Assembly (NCBI GenBank): GCA_903927345.1
Contig: CAIYMO010000014.1
Coordinates: 62,001-126,000, forward strand
Length of the DNA: 64,000 nt
Source of the DNA: an uncultured Armatimonadota bacterium
Lineage (GTDB): Bacteria; Armatimonadota; Fimbriimonadia; Fimbriimonadales; Fimbriimonadaceae
Direction: 5' to 3'
In this document: positions 46,321 through 54,579 of the stretch, piece by piece
How positions within the stretch are numbered: position 1 is the stretch's first letter
How the letters are laid out: the number at the start of each line of letters is the position of its first letter
Program-made: the position numbers and the translations under genes
Notes under the pieces: model-generated
Told to the model about the DNA's origin: nothing
Seen by the model: only the letters and a program-made list of their open reading frames with translations
Database searches by the model: none

Positions 46321-47235
46321 GTGGACGAGACTTATCGTAGGTGGCTGAACCGTGTCGAGTACCCATTTGCCTTGAGGGAATTCGATTCTGGAGAAGGCTG
46401 GATGAATTACATTGACGAGGGCGAAGGCCACGCCGTCGTGTTCGTCCACGGATGCATGACCTGGTCCTTCCTCTTCCGACGCACCGTCGAAGCCCTCTCC
46501 GCAACCTATCGATGCATCGTCCCCGACCACCTCGGGTTCGGGCTATCCGAAAAACCCCAAACCGCTGGCTATCTCCCTGAAGACCACGTGCGCCGATTCG
46601 AGAAGTTCATGGCGTCTCTGGGACTTGACGAAGTTACTCTCGTAGTCCACGACTTCGGTGCACCAATCGCCCTCAAATGGGCCGCCGAAAACCCCGACCA
46701 AGTCCGCAACATCGTTATCCTCAATTCCTATCTTTGGGACATGCAGGAAAACCCCTTAGCCGCCAAGCTCGCCCTGAACTACGGACACCCGCTCAATCAG
46801 TTCTACTACCGGCACATCCGCGCCACTCCGTCCTTTGTCCTTCCCCCGCTCTTTGCCGACCGCTACCGGGTCGCCAGGCCGATTCTAAGGCAGTATCTTC
46901 ACCCCTTTGAAACCCACCGGGACCGAATCGGACTCTTCTCCACCGTCGAAGGATATCGCCGCGATGGTGATTGGTTCAACGCCGTGGGCGAGACCGTAGC
47001 GAGCTTGTCAGATAAGCGAACCCTGATCATCTGGGGTCTCAAGGATCCGCTTCACACCGAAGAGTCACTGGCGCGGATGCAACAACTGTTCCCCGAAGCC
47101 CAAACCGTGACCTTCGCGGACACCGGCCGCCTCCTGCCAGAAGAAAAGCCCGAAGCCCTCACCGGCGAGCTCACCTGGTTCCTGATGAACTCAGAACTCC
47201 CCGGCATGAGCCTCGTCGATCAGTTAGGCGGCTGA
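46321..47235 (+). CDS. Alpha/beta hydrolase of the haloalkane dehalogenase-like group, catalytic His replaced
   Basis: A 304-residue alpha/beta hydrolase starting at GTG. The oxyanion motif is VHGCMTWSFLFR (42-53). The nucleophile elbow is VVHDFGAP with Asp111, as in haloalkane dehalogenases and epoxide hydrolases, and Asp242 in WGLKDPLH is the likely acid. Where the family has a catalytic His (G-H-x-L-x-E-E), this protein has GRLLPEE with Arg270, codon CGC at 47128-47130. The halide-binding Trp after the nucleophile is Phe here. It may therefore be inactive, do different chemistry, or use another His. The 3' end overlaps the convergent gene by 16 bases. Confidence 0.82.
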   Translation: MDETYRRWLNRVEYPFALREFDSGEGWMNYIDEGEGHAVVFVHGCMTWSFLFRRTVEALSATYRCIVPDHLGFGLSEKPQTAGYLPEDHVRRFEKFMASLGLDEVTLVVHDFGAPIALKWAAENPDQVRNIVILNSYLWDMQENPLAAKLALNYGHPLNQFYYRHIRATPSFVLPPLFADRYRVARPILRQYLHPFETHRDRIGLFSTVEGYRRDGDWFNAVGETVASLSDKRTLIIWGLKDPLHTEESLARMQQLFPEAQTVTFADTGRLLPEEKPEALTGELTWFLMNSELPGMSLVDQLGG

Positions 47236-47945
47236 GTCGCATCAAAGTAGCCCGCGTCACGCAGGGCGGTTGCCAACTCCCAAATCATCGGTCCAATTGT
47301 CAGCCACGCCTGCCCACTTCGGCTGCGCACCAGTTGGAACTCCAGCGCAGCCTTACCAACAAGAGGCGTATTTACTTCGATCGACTTCTTAGCCGCAGAA
47401 ATCTCCGCTGGAGTTGCTTTCGCGAGGATGCCCTTCAGCCTTACCGAGGTCTTCGGCAGGTTATTCGCCGCACTCGTCACAAGTTCAAGAATCACCTTTC
47501 GATCGGCTTTCGGGCGTTTGTCGATAATCAAAGCGACCAGTGCCAAGTTGTAAAGGTCCGGAGCACCCTTGCTCGGCGCAAAAATCACCCCCGCAGGGAT
47601 CGGCTCATAAACTCCATAACCTGTCGGCACATTCTTAACACCTATCTCAGGAAATCCATCTTGGATCTTCGCTAATGTTCCCGCGGTTTGATCCCGTGGG
47701 GCCCATATCAAGATGCGCTCAATGGGATACGGCTCATGGTCAACCGGAAGAATGACCGCCTGCGACAGGACCTTCTTTGGCCAAGGATCGTTTTGCCTGA
47801 ACATCACTTCTAACTTGTTCCGAGCCGCCGCAGCCGCCTTTTGCTTCCGGCTGGGCATCACAAGCAGGACGCACGCGACGATGACAAGCATCAAGATCGG
47901 CCAACCGATCGTCGGCATCAAAAACGGCTTCCGAGACTCTGCCAT
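47220..47945 (-). CDS. Hypothetical single-span membrane protein
   Basis: A 241-residue protein with one hydrophobic segment (about 11-31) near a short cytoplasmic N-terminus. About 205 residues lie beyond, probably exported. The exported part has Lys/Ala-rich helices and several short beta stretches; no family is recognised. It lies on the same strand as coaBC and gmk, 34 bases downstream of coaBC, so may be the last gene of that operon. Its 3' end overlaps the alpha/beta hydrolase gene by 16 bases. Confidence 0.65.
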   Translation of the reverse strand: MAESRKPFLMPTIGWPILMLVIVACVLLVMPSRKQKAAAAARNKLEVMFRQNDPWPKKVLSQAVILPVDHEPYPIERILIWAPRDQTAGTLAKIQDGFPEIGVKNVPTGYGVYEPIPAGVIFAPSKGAPDLYNLALVALIIDKRPKADRKVILELVTSAANNLPKTSVRLKGILAKATPAEISAAKKSIEVNTPLVGKAALEFQLVRSRSGQAWLTIGPMIWELATALRDAGYFDATQPPN

Positions 47946-47979
47946 CTCTCGTCTAGACGCCTTTCAAGGCGTCAAAAGT

Positions 47980-49158
47980 TCAAGATTCCTTAAGGATCTG
48001 GTCCCAAAACCAACGCGCACACTGGTTCTTCGACATCATCTCACTCGAAACCGAGCGTCCATCAGCAAACACCAAATCGAGCTTGTTTGTGTCCGTATCA
48101 AACCCCTGCCCCGCCTGGCTCACATCGTTTGCGGCAATCGCAAACAGCCCCTTTCGCTTGAGCTTCGCCTGTGCAACCGAAAGGTCCGAAGTCGGCTCTG
48201 CCGCAAAGCCAATCACGGTCGCCCCCGGGTTCGCCGCCGCTAGCGCCGCAATGATATCTGGGTTCGGTGAAAGCACCAGCTCCAAGTTTTCCGCTGTCCG
48301 CCGAAGCTTGCCAGAAGTTCGGTTAGCAACATGGTAATCAGCCACCGCCGCCGCCCCAACAATGTAGTCCGCACCCTTCGCCGCGGTCAACGCCAAATCA
48401 TGCATCTCCTGCGCCGTCTCAACCCGCAGTACACTGACGCCAGAAGGGAACCTTGCCGTTTGCGGACCGGCAACCACCGTAACGTCCGCCCCCAATCTCA
48501 AAGCTGCCCGAGCCAGTGCAGAGCCCATCTTCCCGCTCGAACGGTTCGTAATGTAGCGAACGTCGTCAATCGGTTCGCGAGTCGGACCGGAAGTGATTAC
48601 GACCTTCTTTCCCTTCAAAACTGTCGAAACCGACACCGTTTCCAACACCGCCGCGACAATCTCAGGAATCGAAGCCAGCTTGCCCTGACCACTCTCTCCA
48701 CAAGCAACGTCTCCTTCCAACGGCTCAACAATCACCGCCCCGCGCTCTTCCAACAAAGCCAGCGAAGCCTGTGTAGCCTCATGAAGGTACATCTGCGGAT
48801 TCATCGCCGGAGCGAGCACCAACGGCCGAGTCGAGGCCAAACAAAGGGTGGTCAACATATCGTCCCCCACTCCTGCCGCAAGCCTGTTCAAAGTATTCGC
48901 CGTCGCCGGCGCAACCACCACCACATCCGCCGCCCGAGCCCAGTCAATATGTGCCATTCGGCCACGTTCAGGCTCGTCAAACGTGTCAATCAAGCAAGGC
49001 TGCCCCGTCAATGCCTCGAACAAAGCAACCGAAACAAACTCCTGCGCCGCGTCAGTCAGACAAACTCGCACCGTAAACCCAGCTCGCATCAGCTCGCGAG
49101 CAAGATCCGCCGCCCGGTAAGCCGCAATCGAACCCGAAACGCCCAAAACTGCGTTCAT
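47980..49158 (-). CDS. coaBC: Bifunctional phosphopantothenoylcysteine decarboxylase / synthetase
   Basis: A 392-residue fusion for two steps of coenzyme A synthesis. The N-terminal flavoprotein CoaC domain (about 1-175) has GVSGSIAAYRAADLA, the His in AHIDWARAADVVVVAPATANT and the active Cys in ACGESGQGK. The C-terminal CoaB domain (about 185-390) has ITSGPTREPIDDVRYI, NRSSGKMG and AAVADYHV. It joins cysteine to 4'-phosphopantothenate and then decarboxylates the product. The ATG overlaps the gmk stop by four bases, a common pairing. Most residues match the active family. Confidence 0.94.
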   Translation of the reverse strand: MNAVLGVSGSIAAYRAADLARELMRAGFTVRVCLTDAAQEFVSVALFEALTGQPCLIDTFDEPERGRMAHIDWARAADVVVVAPATANTLNRLAAGVGDDMLTTLCLASTRPLVLAPAMNPQMYLHEATQASLALLEERGAVIVEPLEGDVACGESGQGKLASIPEIVAAVLETVSVSTVLKGKKVVITSGPTREPIDDVRYITNRSSGKMGSALARAALRLGADVTVVAGPQTARFPSGVSVLRVETAQEMHDLALTAAKGADYIVGAAAVADYHVANRTSGKLRRTAENLELVLSPNPDIIAALAAANPGATVIGFAAEPTSDLSVAQAKLKRKGLFAIAANDVSQAGQGFDTDTNKLDLVFADGRSVSSEMMSKNQCARWFWDQILKES

Positions 49159-49703
49159 AGGACAAGCCTTTCGAGGATGTCAACGGTGTCTTCCACATCT
49201 TCATTAACGACAATATGCTGGTACTTGTCACGCACCGCCATCTCGTCATGAGCATTTTTCAGGCGCTTGGCGATCGTCGCCTCGTCCTCAGTGCCGCGGC
49301 CCCGAATCCGTCCGTCCAATTCTTCAATCGAAGGTGGCATGAGGAATATCGTCAAAGCATCGCTCCGCAAATCCATGGCGGTCAGCGCACCCTGCACGTC
49401 AATCTTGAGAATCGCGATTTTGCCTTCCTCCAGCATCGCTTCCATGTCGCTCAAGGGAGTCGCGTAATAGTTGCCGTGAACTTCCTTATATTCAAGAAAG
49501 TCACCGTCCGCAGCCTTTGCTTCAAAGATGGGTCGGCTCACGAAGTTGTAGTCCAAGCCGTCAACTTCATTCAGGCGTGCTGCACGAGTCGTATAGGCAA
49601 CAACCCGTGCAACACTGGGATTTCGTGCCTGCCACGCATTGATGACAGTATCCTTGCCGACTCCACTCGGACCGCTCAGAATTACCAATCTCCCTCGACT
49701 CAT
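49155..49703 (-). CDS. gmk: Guanylate kinase
   Basis: A 182-residue P-loop kinase that phosphorylates GMP to GDP. The Walker A loop is SGPSGVGKDT (Gly11-Lys17). GMP-binding residues lie in YTTRAARLNEVDGLDY and in FLEYKEVHGNYYATP, and the end has LKNAHDEM. The ATG is chosen; a GTG two codons upstream at 49709 is possible and cannot be excluded. The gene overlaps coaBC by four bases. The rpoZ gene that commonly sits between gmk and coaBC in other bacteria is missing here. Confidence 0.93.
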   Translation of the reverse strand: MSRGRLVILSGPSGVGKDTVINAWQARNPSVARVVAYTTRAARLNEVDGLDYNFVSRPIFEAKAADGDFLEYKEVHGNYYATPLSDMEAMLEEGKIAILKIDVQGALTAMDLRSDALTIFLMPPSIEELDGRIRGRGTEDEATIAKRLKNAHDEMAVRDKYQHIVVNEDVEDTVDILERLVL

Positions 49704-49775
49704 CTCCACACTAGTGTACTAAAGATGAAGCTTGCCCCGAGAAACCGATTCCCAGGGACGGCCACATCAACCGCC

Positions 49776-51734
49776 TCAGGCGGCCTTGCTTTCGTAAACT
49801 TTAAACTTGGCCGCACTGCTCCCCGATTCAAGTTTGAACATGTCCAGCCGACCTGCAAGCTGAACGCTGAGAACGCTGAGGTTCGTTGCCGATTCGCTCA
49901 CGTCGGTGATTCCCTTGGTCATCTCCGATGCGCCTGCAGCTGCTTCTTCAGCAATCGCCGCAACGTTAGTAATCGCGTTGGTAACTCGCTCGGTGCCCTC
50001 AGTCATCTCTTGGCTAGCCTGCAAGTTATCTCGAGCAGCGAGAGCTACGTTTTCCATCGAAGCGGTTGCCTCGTACGTTACGTTGGCAACGTGGTCTGCG
50101 TGAGCCTTAACCTTCTCCGCCGAAGCAAGAATCTCCTTGAGGGCCTCACCAGCAAGGGTCGAGCGCTTTACGCCATCTTCTGCTTCGTTGGATGTCGTCT
50201 GAATCGCTTCAACCGTCTCCTGAACAGTCGACCGAACATCTCCGATCAATCCGCCAATCTCCTTGGTTGCAAGGCTCGATTGCTCCGCAAGTTTTCGAAC
50301 TTCATCAGCAACAACTGCAAAGCCTCGTCCATGCTCACCAGCTCGAGCAGCTTCGATCGCCGCGTTCAGAGCAAGCAAATTGGTTTGAGCTGCAATGCTG
50401 TCAATGGTCTTAACGATGTCGCCGATCTTTTGACCAGCCGCATCAAGCTCCTGGACCTTAGTCGCCGAGAACTCGACCTGAGTTTTGAGTCGCTCCATTG
50501 CTGAAACTGTCTCCGAAACCGCTTCATTACCGCTCCTCGCCGAAGCAGCCATTTCCTTAGCCGCATCGTCAACCTGCGAGATGCCTCGTGAAGCTTCACT
50601 CAACGAGGAAGCTGCTTCGTCAACCAGGCTCGCCTGTCGAGCACTGCTCTGTCCAACCTCAAGCACCTGAGCGTGAAGCTCTTCAACAATTACCGCAACT
50701 TCAGATGCGTTCGAAGCAAGTTGATCGCTACCTGCAGAAATTTCTGATGCAGTTGCGGTGATCTCTTCTGAAGCGGCAGCAACTGTCGAAGAAGTATCGG
50801 CGACGCTGGAAGCTCCCTCTCGAACCTCACGGATAAGGCTCTGAAGAGTGATTCGTGACCCGTTGTAGTACTCGATTGCAGTCTGAATCTTCGCAAGCAT
50901 AGAGTCAAAAGTGTTAGCGAGTGCAGCCAGTTCATCCTTTCCAGACGACTTGATGAGCGGAGTTGACGGAACAATAGCGACCGTCAAATCCCCTTTCGAG
51001 AGGGCGATAAAACCTTCCTCAATGCTAACCGCACATCGAGTTTCAACCGAAGTGAGTCGGTCGGCGATCAGGGCCAATGGCTTCGTTATTGACTGAGTAA
51101 GAAGTATTCCTGCCCCAACGGCAACCGCGAAAGCGAAGAATATAACGGACCACATGGAGCCTGTCGCACTCGACCCAACCGCAACGGCTTCTTTATGAAG
51201 CTCATAACCATGCTTCTCGTTCCAATTTGCAATTGACGCACAAAACTCATCCAGCGGGTGATACTTGCCGCTGACATCGTTAAATTTAGAGGTTAAATCA
51301 TACGGGTTCTTACCTGCGAGAAGAGCCGCAGTGTAGCCCCGTGCGGACTTTAGATAGATCTCCCACATTCCTTTCAATTTGTCGAAATTCTTCCGATCTT
51401 CGTCGACAGTGATTGTAGGTTCATAGGCTTTGATTGCGTCGTCCATCGTGGAGATGGCTGCCTCAAAGTCAGAGGCCAGGTTGGCGCGTTTTGCAACGTT
51501 GGGCTCCTGAGCAACCTCGTTCAACGCAACGTAGGAACCCATCACCCCATCATTAAGCGCAGTGGCCGCTCGTTGACCAGGAATGACATCTCCCTTGAAA
51601 ACATCAAGCTTTGCTTCGATTTGCCCAAATCCCTTTAGGGCTGAAAAGCCAAGGAGTCCCAGGAGCGCGAGCACGATCCCGAAAGAGAGCGCAAATTTCT
51701 GCGCGAGTTTTAAGTTTCCGAAAATCTTTGCCAT
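49776..51734 (-). CDS. Methyl-accepting chemotaxis protein
   Basis: A 652-residue chemoreceptor. Membrane helices at about 14-33 and 193-213 bracket a four-helix-bundle-type sensor domain of about 160 residues. A HAMP domain follows (about 214-270), then a long signalling coiled coil with the conserved hairpin tip near [39 protein letters not shown] (in pieces around residue 450). It should control a CheA kinase; no che genes are in the window. The C-terminus lacks a CheR-tether pentapeptide. A GAAGGG precedes the ATG, so a normal led message is expected. Confidence 0.93.
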   Translation of the reverse strand: MAKIFGNLKLAQKFALSFGIVLALLGLLGFSALKGFGQIEAKLDVFKGDVIPGQRAATALNDGVMGSYVALNEVAQEPNVAKRANLASDFEAAISTMDDAIKAYEPTITVDEDRKNFDKLKGMWEIYLKSARGYTAALLAGKNPYDLTSKFNDVSGKYHPLDEFCASIANWNEKHGYELHKEAVAVGSSATGSMWSVIFFAFAVAVGAGILLTQSITKPLALIADRLTSVETRCAVSIEEGFIALSKGDLTVAIVPSTPLIKSSGKDELAALANTFDSMLAKIQTAIEYYNGSRITLQSLIREVREGASSVADTSSTVAAASEEITATASEISAGSDQLASNASEVAVIVEELHAQVLEVGQSSARQASLVDEAASSLSEASRGISQVDDAAKEMAASARSGNEAVSETVSAMERLKTQVEFSATKVQELDAAGQKIGDIVKTIDSIAAQTNLLALNAAIEAARAGEHGRGFAVVADEVRKLAEQSSLATKEIGGLIGDVRSTVQETVEAIQTTSNEAEDGVKRSTLAGEALKEILASAEKVKAHADHVANVTYEATASMENVALAARDNLQASQEMTEGTERVTNAITNVAAIAEEAAAGASEMTKGITDVSESATNLSVLSVQLAGRLDMFKLESGSSAAKFKVYESKAA

Positions 51735-51867
51735 GGTTGAACCCTTCTGATTCGGTGATTACGTTAATAGTTGGCAATCAAACAGGTAGTTCTCATGGGG
51801 GCCAGACAAATTTTCTTATTCTTGGAATCGCCGCTTTGGCACACACTATGCAGGTACACCGACCATC

Positions 51868-52146
51868 ATGACTTCACTCTTTGTCGCGGCCGCAATGATC
51901 CAACCTCGTAACTTCGTCATCGACGAAGTCAAAGTCACCAAGGTGTACGCTGGTCGCCGAGGAATGCGTGTCGTTGAGGAGTTCACTGCCCACGACGCAA
52001 ATGGCACCGTGACCATCAAGGTCTACCCATTCCACACCAACGTTGACCGCACCCCGGCAATCGTAAAAAAGGGCGACCGCGTAACGATCACCCTTTCTGA
52101 AGTAGCAACTTCCGCAAAGATTGCGGTCTCAGATCTCAAATTCTAA
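51868..52146 (+). CDS. Hypothetical small protein
   Basis: A 92-residue protein that I do not recognise. The start is slightly hydrophobic (MTSLFVAAAMI), too short for a firm signal peptide. The rest alternates charged and beta-forming residues (VKVTKVYAGRRGMRVVEEFTA and VKKGDRVTITLSE) and looks like a small beta-barrel or OB-like fold. There is no Shine-Dalgarno. It is divergent from the chemoreceptor and its last 11 bases overlap the convergent outer-membrane-type gene. Confidence 0.6.
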   Translation: MTSLFVAAAMIQPRNFVIDEVKVTKVYAGRRGMRVVEEFTAHDANGTVTIKVYPFHTNVDRTPAIVKKGDRVTITLSEVATSAKIAVSDLKF

Positions 52147-52753
52147 ACGTGTACGTAAGAACGAAGGTGTAGTTCGCCTCTGTCGCAAAGTCGTGTGGCT
52201 TCGTGTAAATCCCTTGGAGCACGAGGCCACTTTTCATTGTGTAGAAGAGGCTATAAGCACTCGAACCCGTGGAGTTGCCCACATACTCAGCAGAGCATCC
52301 CCATTGTTGGCTAAAGGCGTGGTCAAAACCAAAAACCCCTCGGTCTTCATCATCATGCTGATATCCAAAGTGGAGGTTGTAGTCACCAATCGTGTATCGG
52401 CCGTACTCAAAGTGAGAAACCGCATCGGAGGAGAGCCCCTGCCATCCAAATCCGAAGGCAAACTTCTCGTCTTTGGACCGATAGGGCGTGAACTTCAGGC
52501 CAAACGTGTGGCTACCCAAAAAGTCAGCAATCCCCGAGACTTCTGCAACATCAAACAGACCAAGAACATAGTTGTGAGAGTGCAGATACTGACCCGTCAA
52601 CTTAGAATCTGCTGACGTAAAGTTATGATTAAACTGAAATTCACGATGACCGAGAACATCCGCTACCGGATAATTGATCAGTGCCGAAACTTGTGCATTT
52701 GCGCCAGCAGACAATGCTGCAAATGCAGTGAAGCATATTAACCCTTTATACAT
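52136..52753 (-). CDS. Hypothetical outer-membrane beta-barrel-like protein
   Basis: A 205-residue exported protein. The ATG gives a signal MYKGLICFTAFAALSAGANA; a codon upstream would add seven residues before it. The mature part is made of alternating polar and aromatic residues in short strands (for example GQYLHSHNYVLGLF, GDYNLHFGYQHD, AYSLFYTMKSGLV) and ends in an aromatic strand, YTFVLTYTFRI. This is the pattern of a small outer-membrane barrel. No family is named. The upstream bases include GGTTTGGA. It is downstream of, and on the same strand as, the yvcK group. Confidence 0.7.
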   Translation of the reverse strand: MYKGLICFTAFAALSAGANAQVSALINYPVADVLGHREFQFNHNFTSADSKLTGQYLHSHNYVLGLFDVAEVSGIADFLGSHTFGLKFTPYRSKDEKFAFGFGWQGLSSDAVSHFEYGRYTIGDYNLHFGYQHDDEDRGVFGFDHAFSQQWGCSAEYVGNSTGSSAYSLFYTMKSGLVLQGIYTKPHDFATEANYTFVLTYTFRI

Positions 52754-52838
52754 TTCCAAACCCCAAGAGCTCAAGCCGAGCCCAATGACGGGGTGATTCC
52801 ATCAGCCGTTCAGGCAAAGCGCTGAACGAAATACGGGG

Positions 52839-54146
52839 TTATAGCCCCAAGAGAGTCATTAAGCGACTCACAACCTTCACCGGATCGTGGCGAACAAAGT
52901 CGCTTTCACTCATGAAGTTTCCGCTAATCACACGAAGCCCCATGGCCCGAATGCGGTCAATATCGGGGTCAACAAGGTTCTGTCCCACCGTTCGGTACTT
53001 CTCCAACGCTTCCTGCGAAGGCACGCCCGTATTGACCACCACGTAATCAAAGACGCGCTCCTTCACCTGGGCCAAAATCGCGCTTACGTGCTCACTCGCG
53101 CTAAACGTGTCGCTCTCGCCAGGTTGCGTCATCACGTTGCAAATGTAAACCTTCAACGCCCGACTATCGCGCATCGCCGCCGCGACGCCCGGGATCAGCA
53201 AATTAGGGATCACCGAAGTGTAAACACTCCCCGGCCCCACACAAATCAGATCGGCATCCGCAATCGCTTCCAGCGAAGGTAGGTAAGGCTGAACGTTATC
53301 CGGCGACAGTCGAAGCTCTTTTATCCGTCGCCCTGCCGCGACAATCTCAGTCTCCCCCCGAATCTCCAGGTCGCCATCAAGGACCGCCCGAAGTCCAACA
53401 TGGTCCAGCGTCGAAGGCATCACCTGACCGCGAATCGCCAAAACCTCAGAAGCAATGTTAATCGCCCGCTCAAAGTCCCCCTGAGCCTGATCCACCAGTG
53501 CTGCGATGAGCAAATTCCCCATCGCATGGCCGCTCAGCGATCCGCTATCGCGAAATCGGTGCTGGAACAGATCGGTCATCGCCTTTTCTGCATCCGCCAA
53601 AGCAACCAAGCAGTTCCGGATATCCCCCGGAGGAATCATGCCTTTATCCTGAATCAGTCGCCCCGACGATCCGCCATCATCGGTGACCGTAACCACCGCC
53701 GTGATATTCGACGAATGCTGCTTCCATCCTCGAAGCAACGTCGACAGACCCGTGCCTCCGCCCAACGCCACAATCCGTGGGCCCGAAGCTAGCTGTTGAC
53801 GCCGGACATAAACGTCAACACGTCCGCCCGTCATCGAAGGGTTCAGTGTCTCAATAACGTGGATAAATGCCAAGCGAATCGCAAGAATAATCAGCGCCGC
53901 GCCGAGCAGCAGAAGCGCCGCCCCAACCCAGTGAATCGCCAAATCCGTCTGATCAGCGTCGGCGACGTTTCCTAAAGCAACCGACGAAGCCGCATGCAAC
54001 TCCCGAGTCAATCCTTGAATCTGAACGTTGAACGCCATGAGTGACCCAACCAGCGTTCCGACAAAACCGATCAGCAAAAAGACAGCGGCACGCCAAACCC
54101 CCACCGTAGGGGCAAGCGCGTGGCGGAGCTTGTGGCGTCGTATCAC
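52839..54146 (-). CDS. yvcK: YvcK/CofD-like UDP-GlcNAc-binding protein with N-terminal membrane helices
   Basis: A 435-residue protein. The C-terminal 320 residues are the YvcK (gluconeogenesis factor) fold, with VALGGGTGLSTLLRGWK, VTVTDDGGSSGRL, the GDIRNCL motif and GPGSVYTSVIPNLL. Unlike the soluble Bacillus YvcK, two N-terminal membrane helices (about 19-40 and 75-95) precede the domain, so it is tethered to the inner membrane. YvcK links carbon supply to cell envelope synthesis in other bacteria. Its first codon overlaps the stop of the holin-like gene by four bases, so the two are co-translated. The usual rapZ and whiA neighbours are not present. Confidence 0.9.
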   Translation of the reverse strand: MIRRHKLRHALAPTVGVWRAAVFLLIGFVGTLVGSLMAFNVQIQGLTRELHAASSVALGNVADADQTDLAIHWVGAALLLLGAALIILAIRLAFIHVIETLNPSMTGGRVDVYVRRQQLASGPRIVALGGGTGLSTLLRGWKQHSSNITAVVTVTDDGGSSGRLIQDKGMIPPGDIRNCLVALADAEKAMTDLFQHRFRDSGSLSGHAMGNLLIAALVDQAQGDFERAINIASEVLAIRGQVMPSTLDHVGLRAVLDGDLEIRGETEIVAAGRRIKELRLSPDNVQPYLPSLEAIADADLICVGPGSVYTSVIPNLLIPGVAAAMRDSRALKVYICNVMTQPGESDTFSASEHVSAILAQVKERVFDYVVVNTGVPSQEALEKYRTVGQNLVDPDIDRIRAMGLRVISGNFMSESDFVRHDPVKVVSRLMTLLGL

Positions 54147-54535
54147 TCTTTCTCGTCAGGCAAGAATACGCCTAACGCTCCGTTGATGGCAGAAATAAGG
54201 AGCGAAGCCACAAAAGCCGCCGCAAACCCTTTGATGCCGTCATCAACGATTTGGAACCCAAGCTTAAACCGCGCCGCAAAGTAAAGCACTCCCGCATTAA
54301 CAACAAGCGAGAAGAAGCCCAACGTAAGGCAGCTCAAAGGAAGCGTGATGAGCTTCAAAAGTTTCCCGAGCGTGACATTCAGGAAGGCAAGCAATGCCAC
54401 CCCAACCATCAAAGTAAGGAACTGCGAAACTCCTTCGGCATGAGCCTGGAAACCAAGCCCAAGAGCTTGGCAAAGTAGGGAGGCGGCAAACACAGAAACT
54501 GCCAGAAGCACCCACCGGATGAAGACTCGTTTCAT
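54143..54535 (-). CDS. Phage-holin-IV-like (PF04020-type) small membrane protein
   Basis: A 130-residue membrane protein with four hydrophobic segments at about 7-25, 35-55, 58-82 and 100-122. The segment LGKLLKLITLPLSCLTLGFFSLVVNAG is the typical core of the small family named after mycobacterial holin IV. Most members are chromosomal and unrelated to phage lysis; their role is unknown. It is the first gene of a two-gene unit with yvcK (ATGA overlap). It is divergent from mutS across 44 bases. Confidence 0.82.
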   Translation of the reverse strand: MKRVFIRWVLLAVSVFAASLLCQALGLGFQAHAEGVSQFLTLMVGVALLAFLNVTLGKLLKLITLPLSCLTLGFFSLVVNAGVLYFAARFKLGFQIVDDGIKGFAAAFVASLLISAINGALGVFLPDEKE

Positions 54536-54565
54536 GTTCGCTCATTCCTATTATGGCGCGGGTCA

Positions 54566-54571
54566 TACTCT
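54566..54571 (+). promoter_or_regulatory. Candidate -10 box (TACTCT) for mutS
   Basis: Ends eight bases before the ATG at 54580, within the 44-base gap to the divergent holin-like gene. Confidence 0.3.
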
Positions 54572-54579
54572 TAAGGTCG

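Noticed and set aside
48331-49251. Plus-strand frame of 306 codons opposite coaBC and gmk.
   Set aside because: Arg/Asn/Ser-rich shadow of two well-defined enzymes.
49771-49783. CCGCC-TCA-GGCGG hairpin at the chemoreceptor stop considered as a terminator.
   Set aside because: Only five base pairs and no T-run on the relevant strand.
54143-54535. Holin-like gene taken as a prophage trace.
   Set aside because: The family is mostly chromosomal, and no other phage gene or attachment site is nearby.
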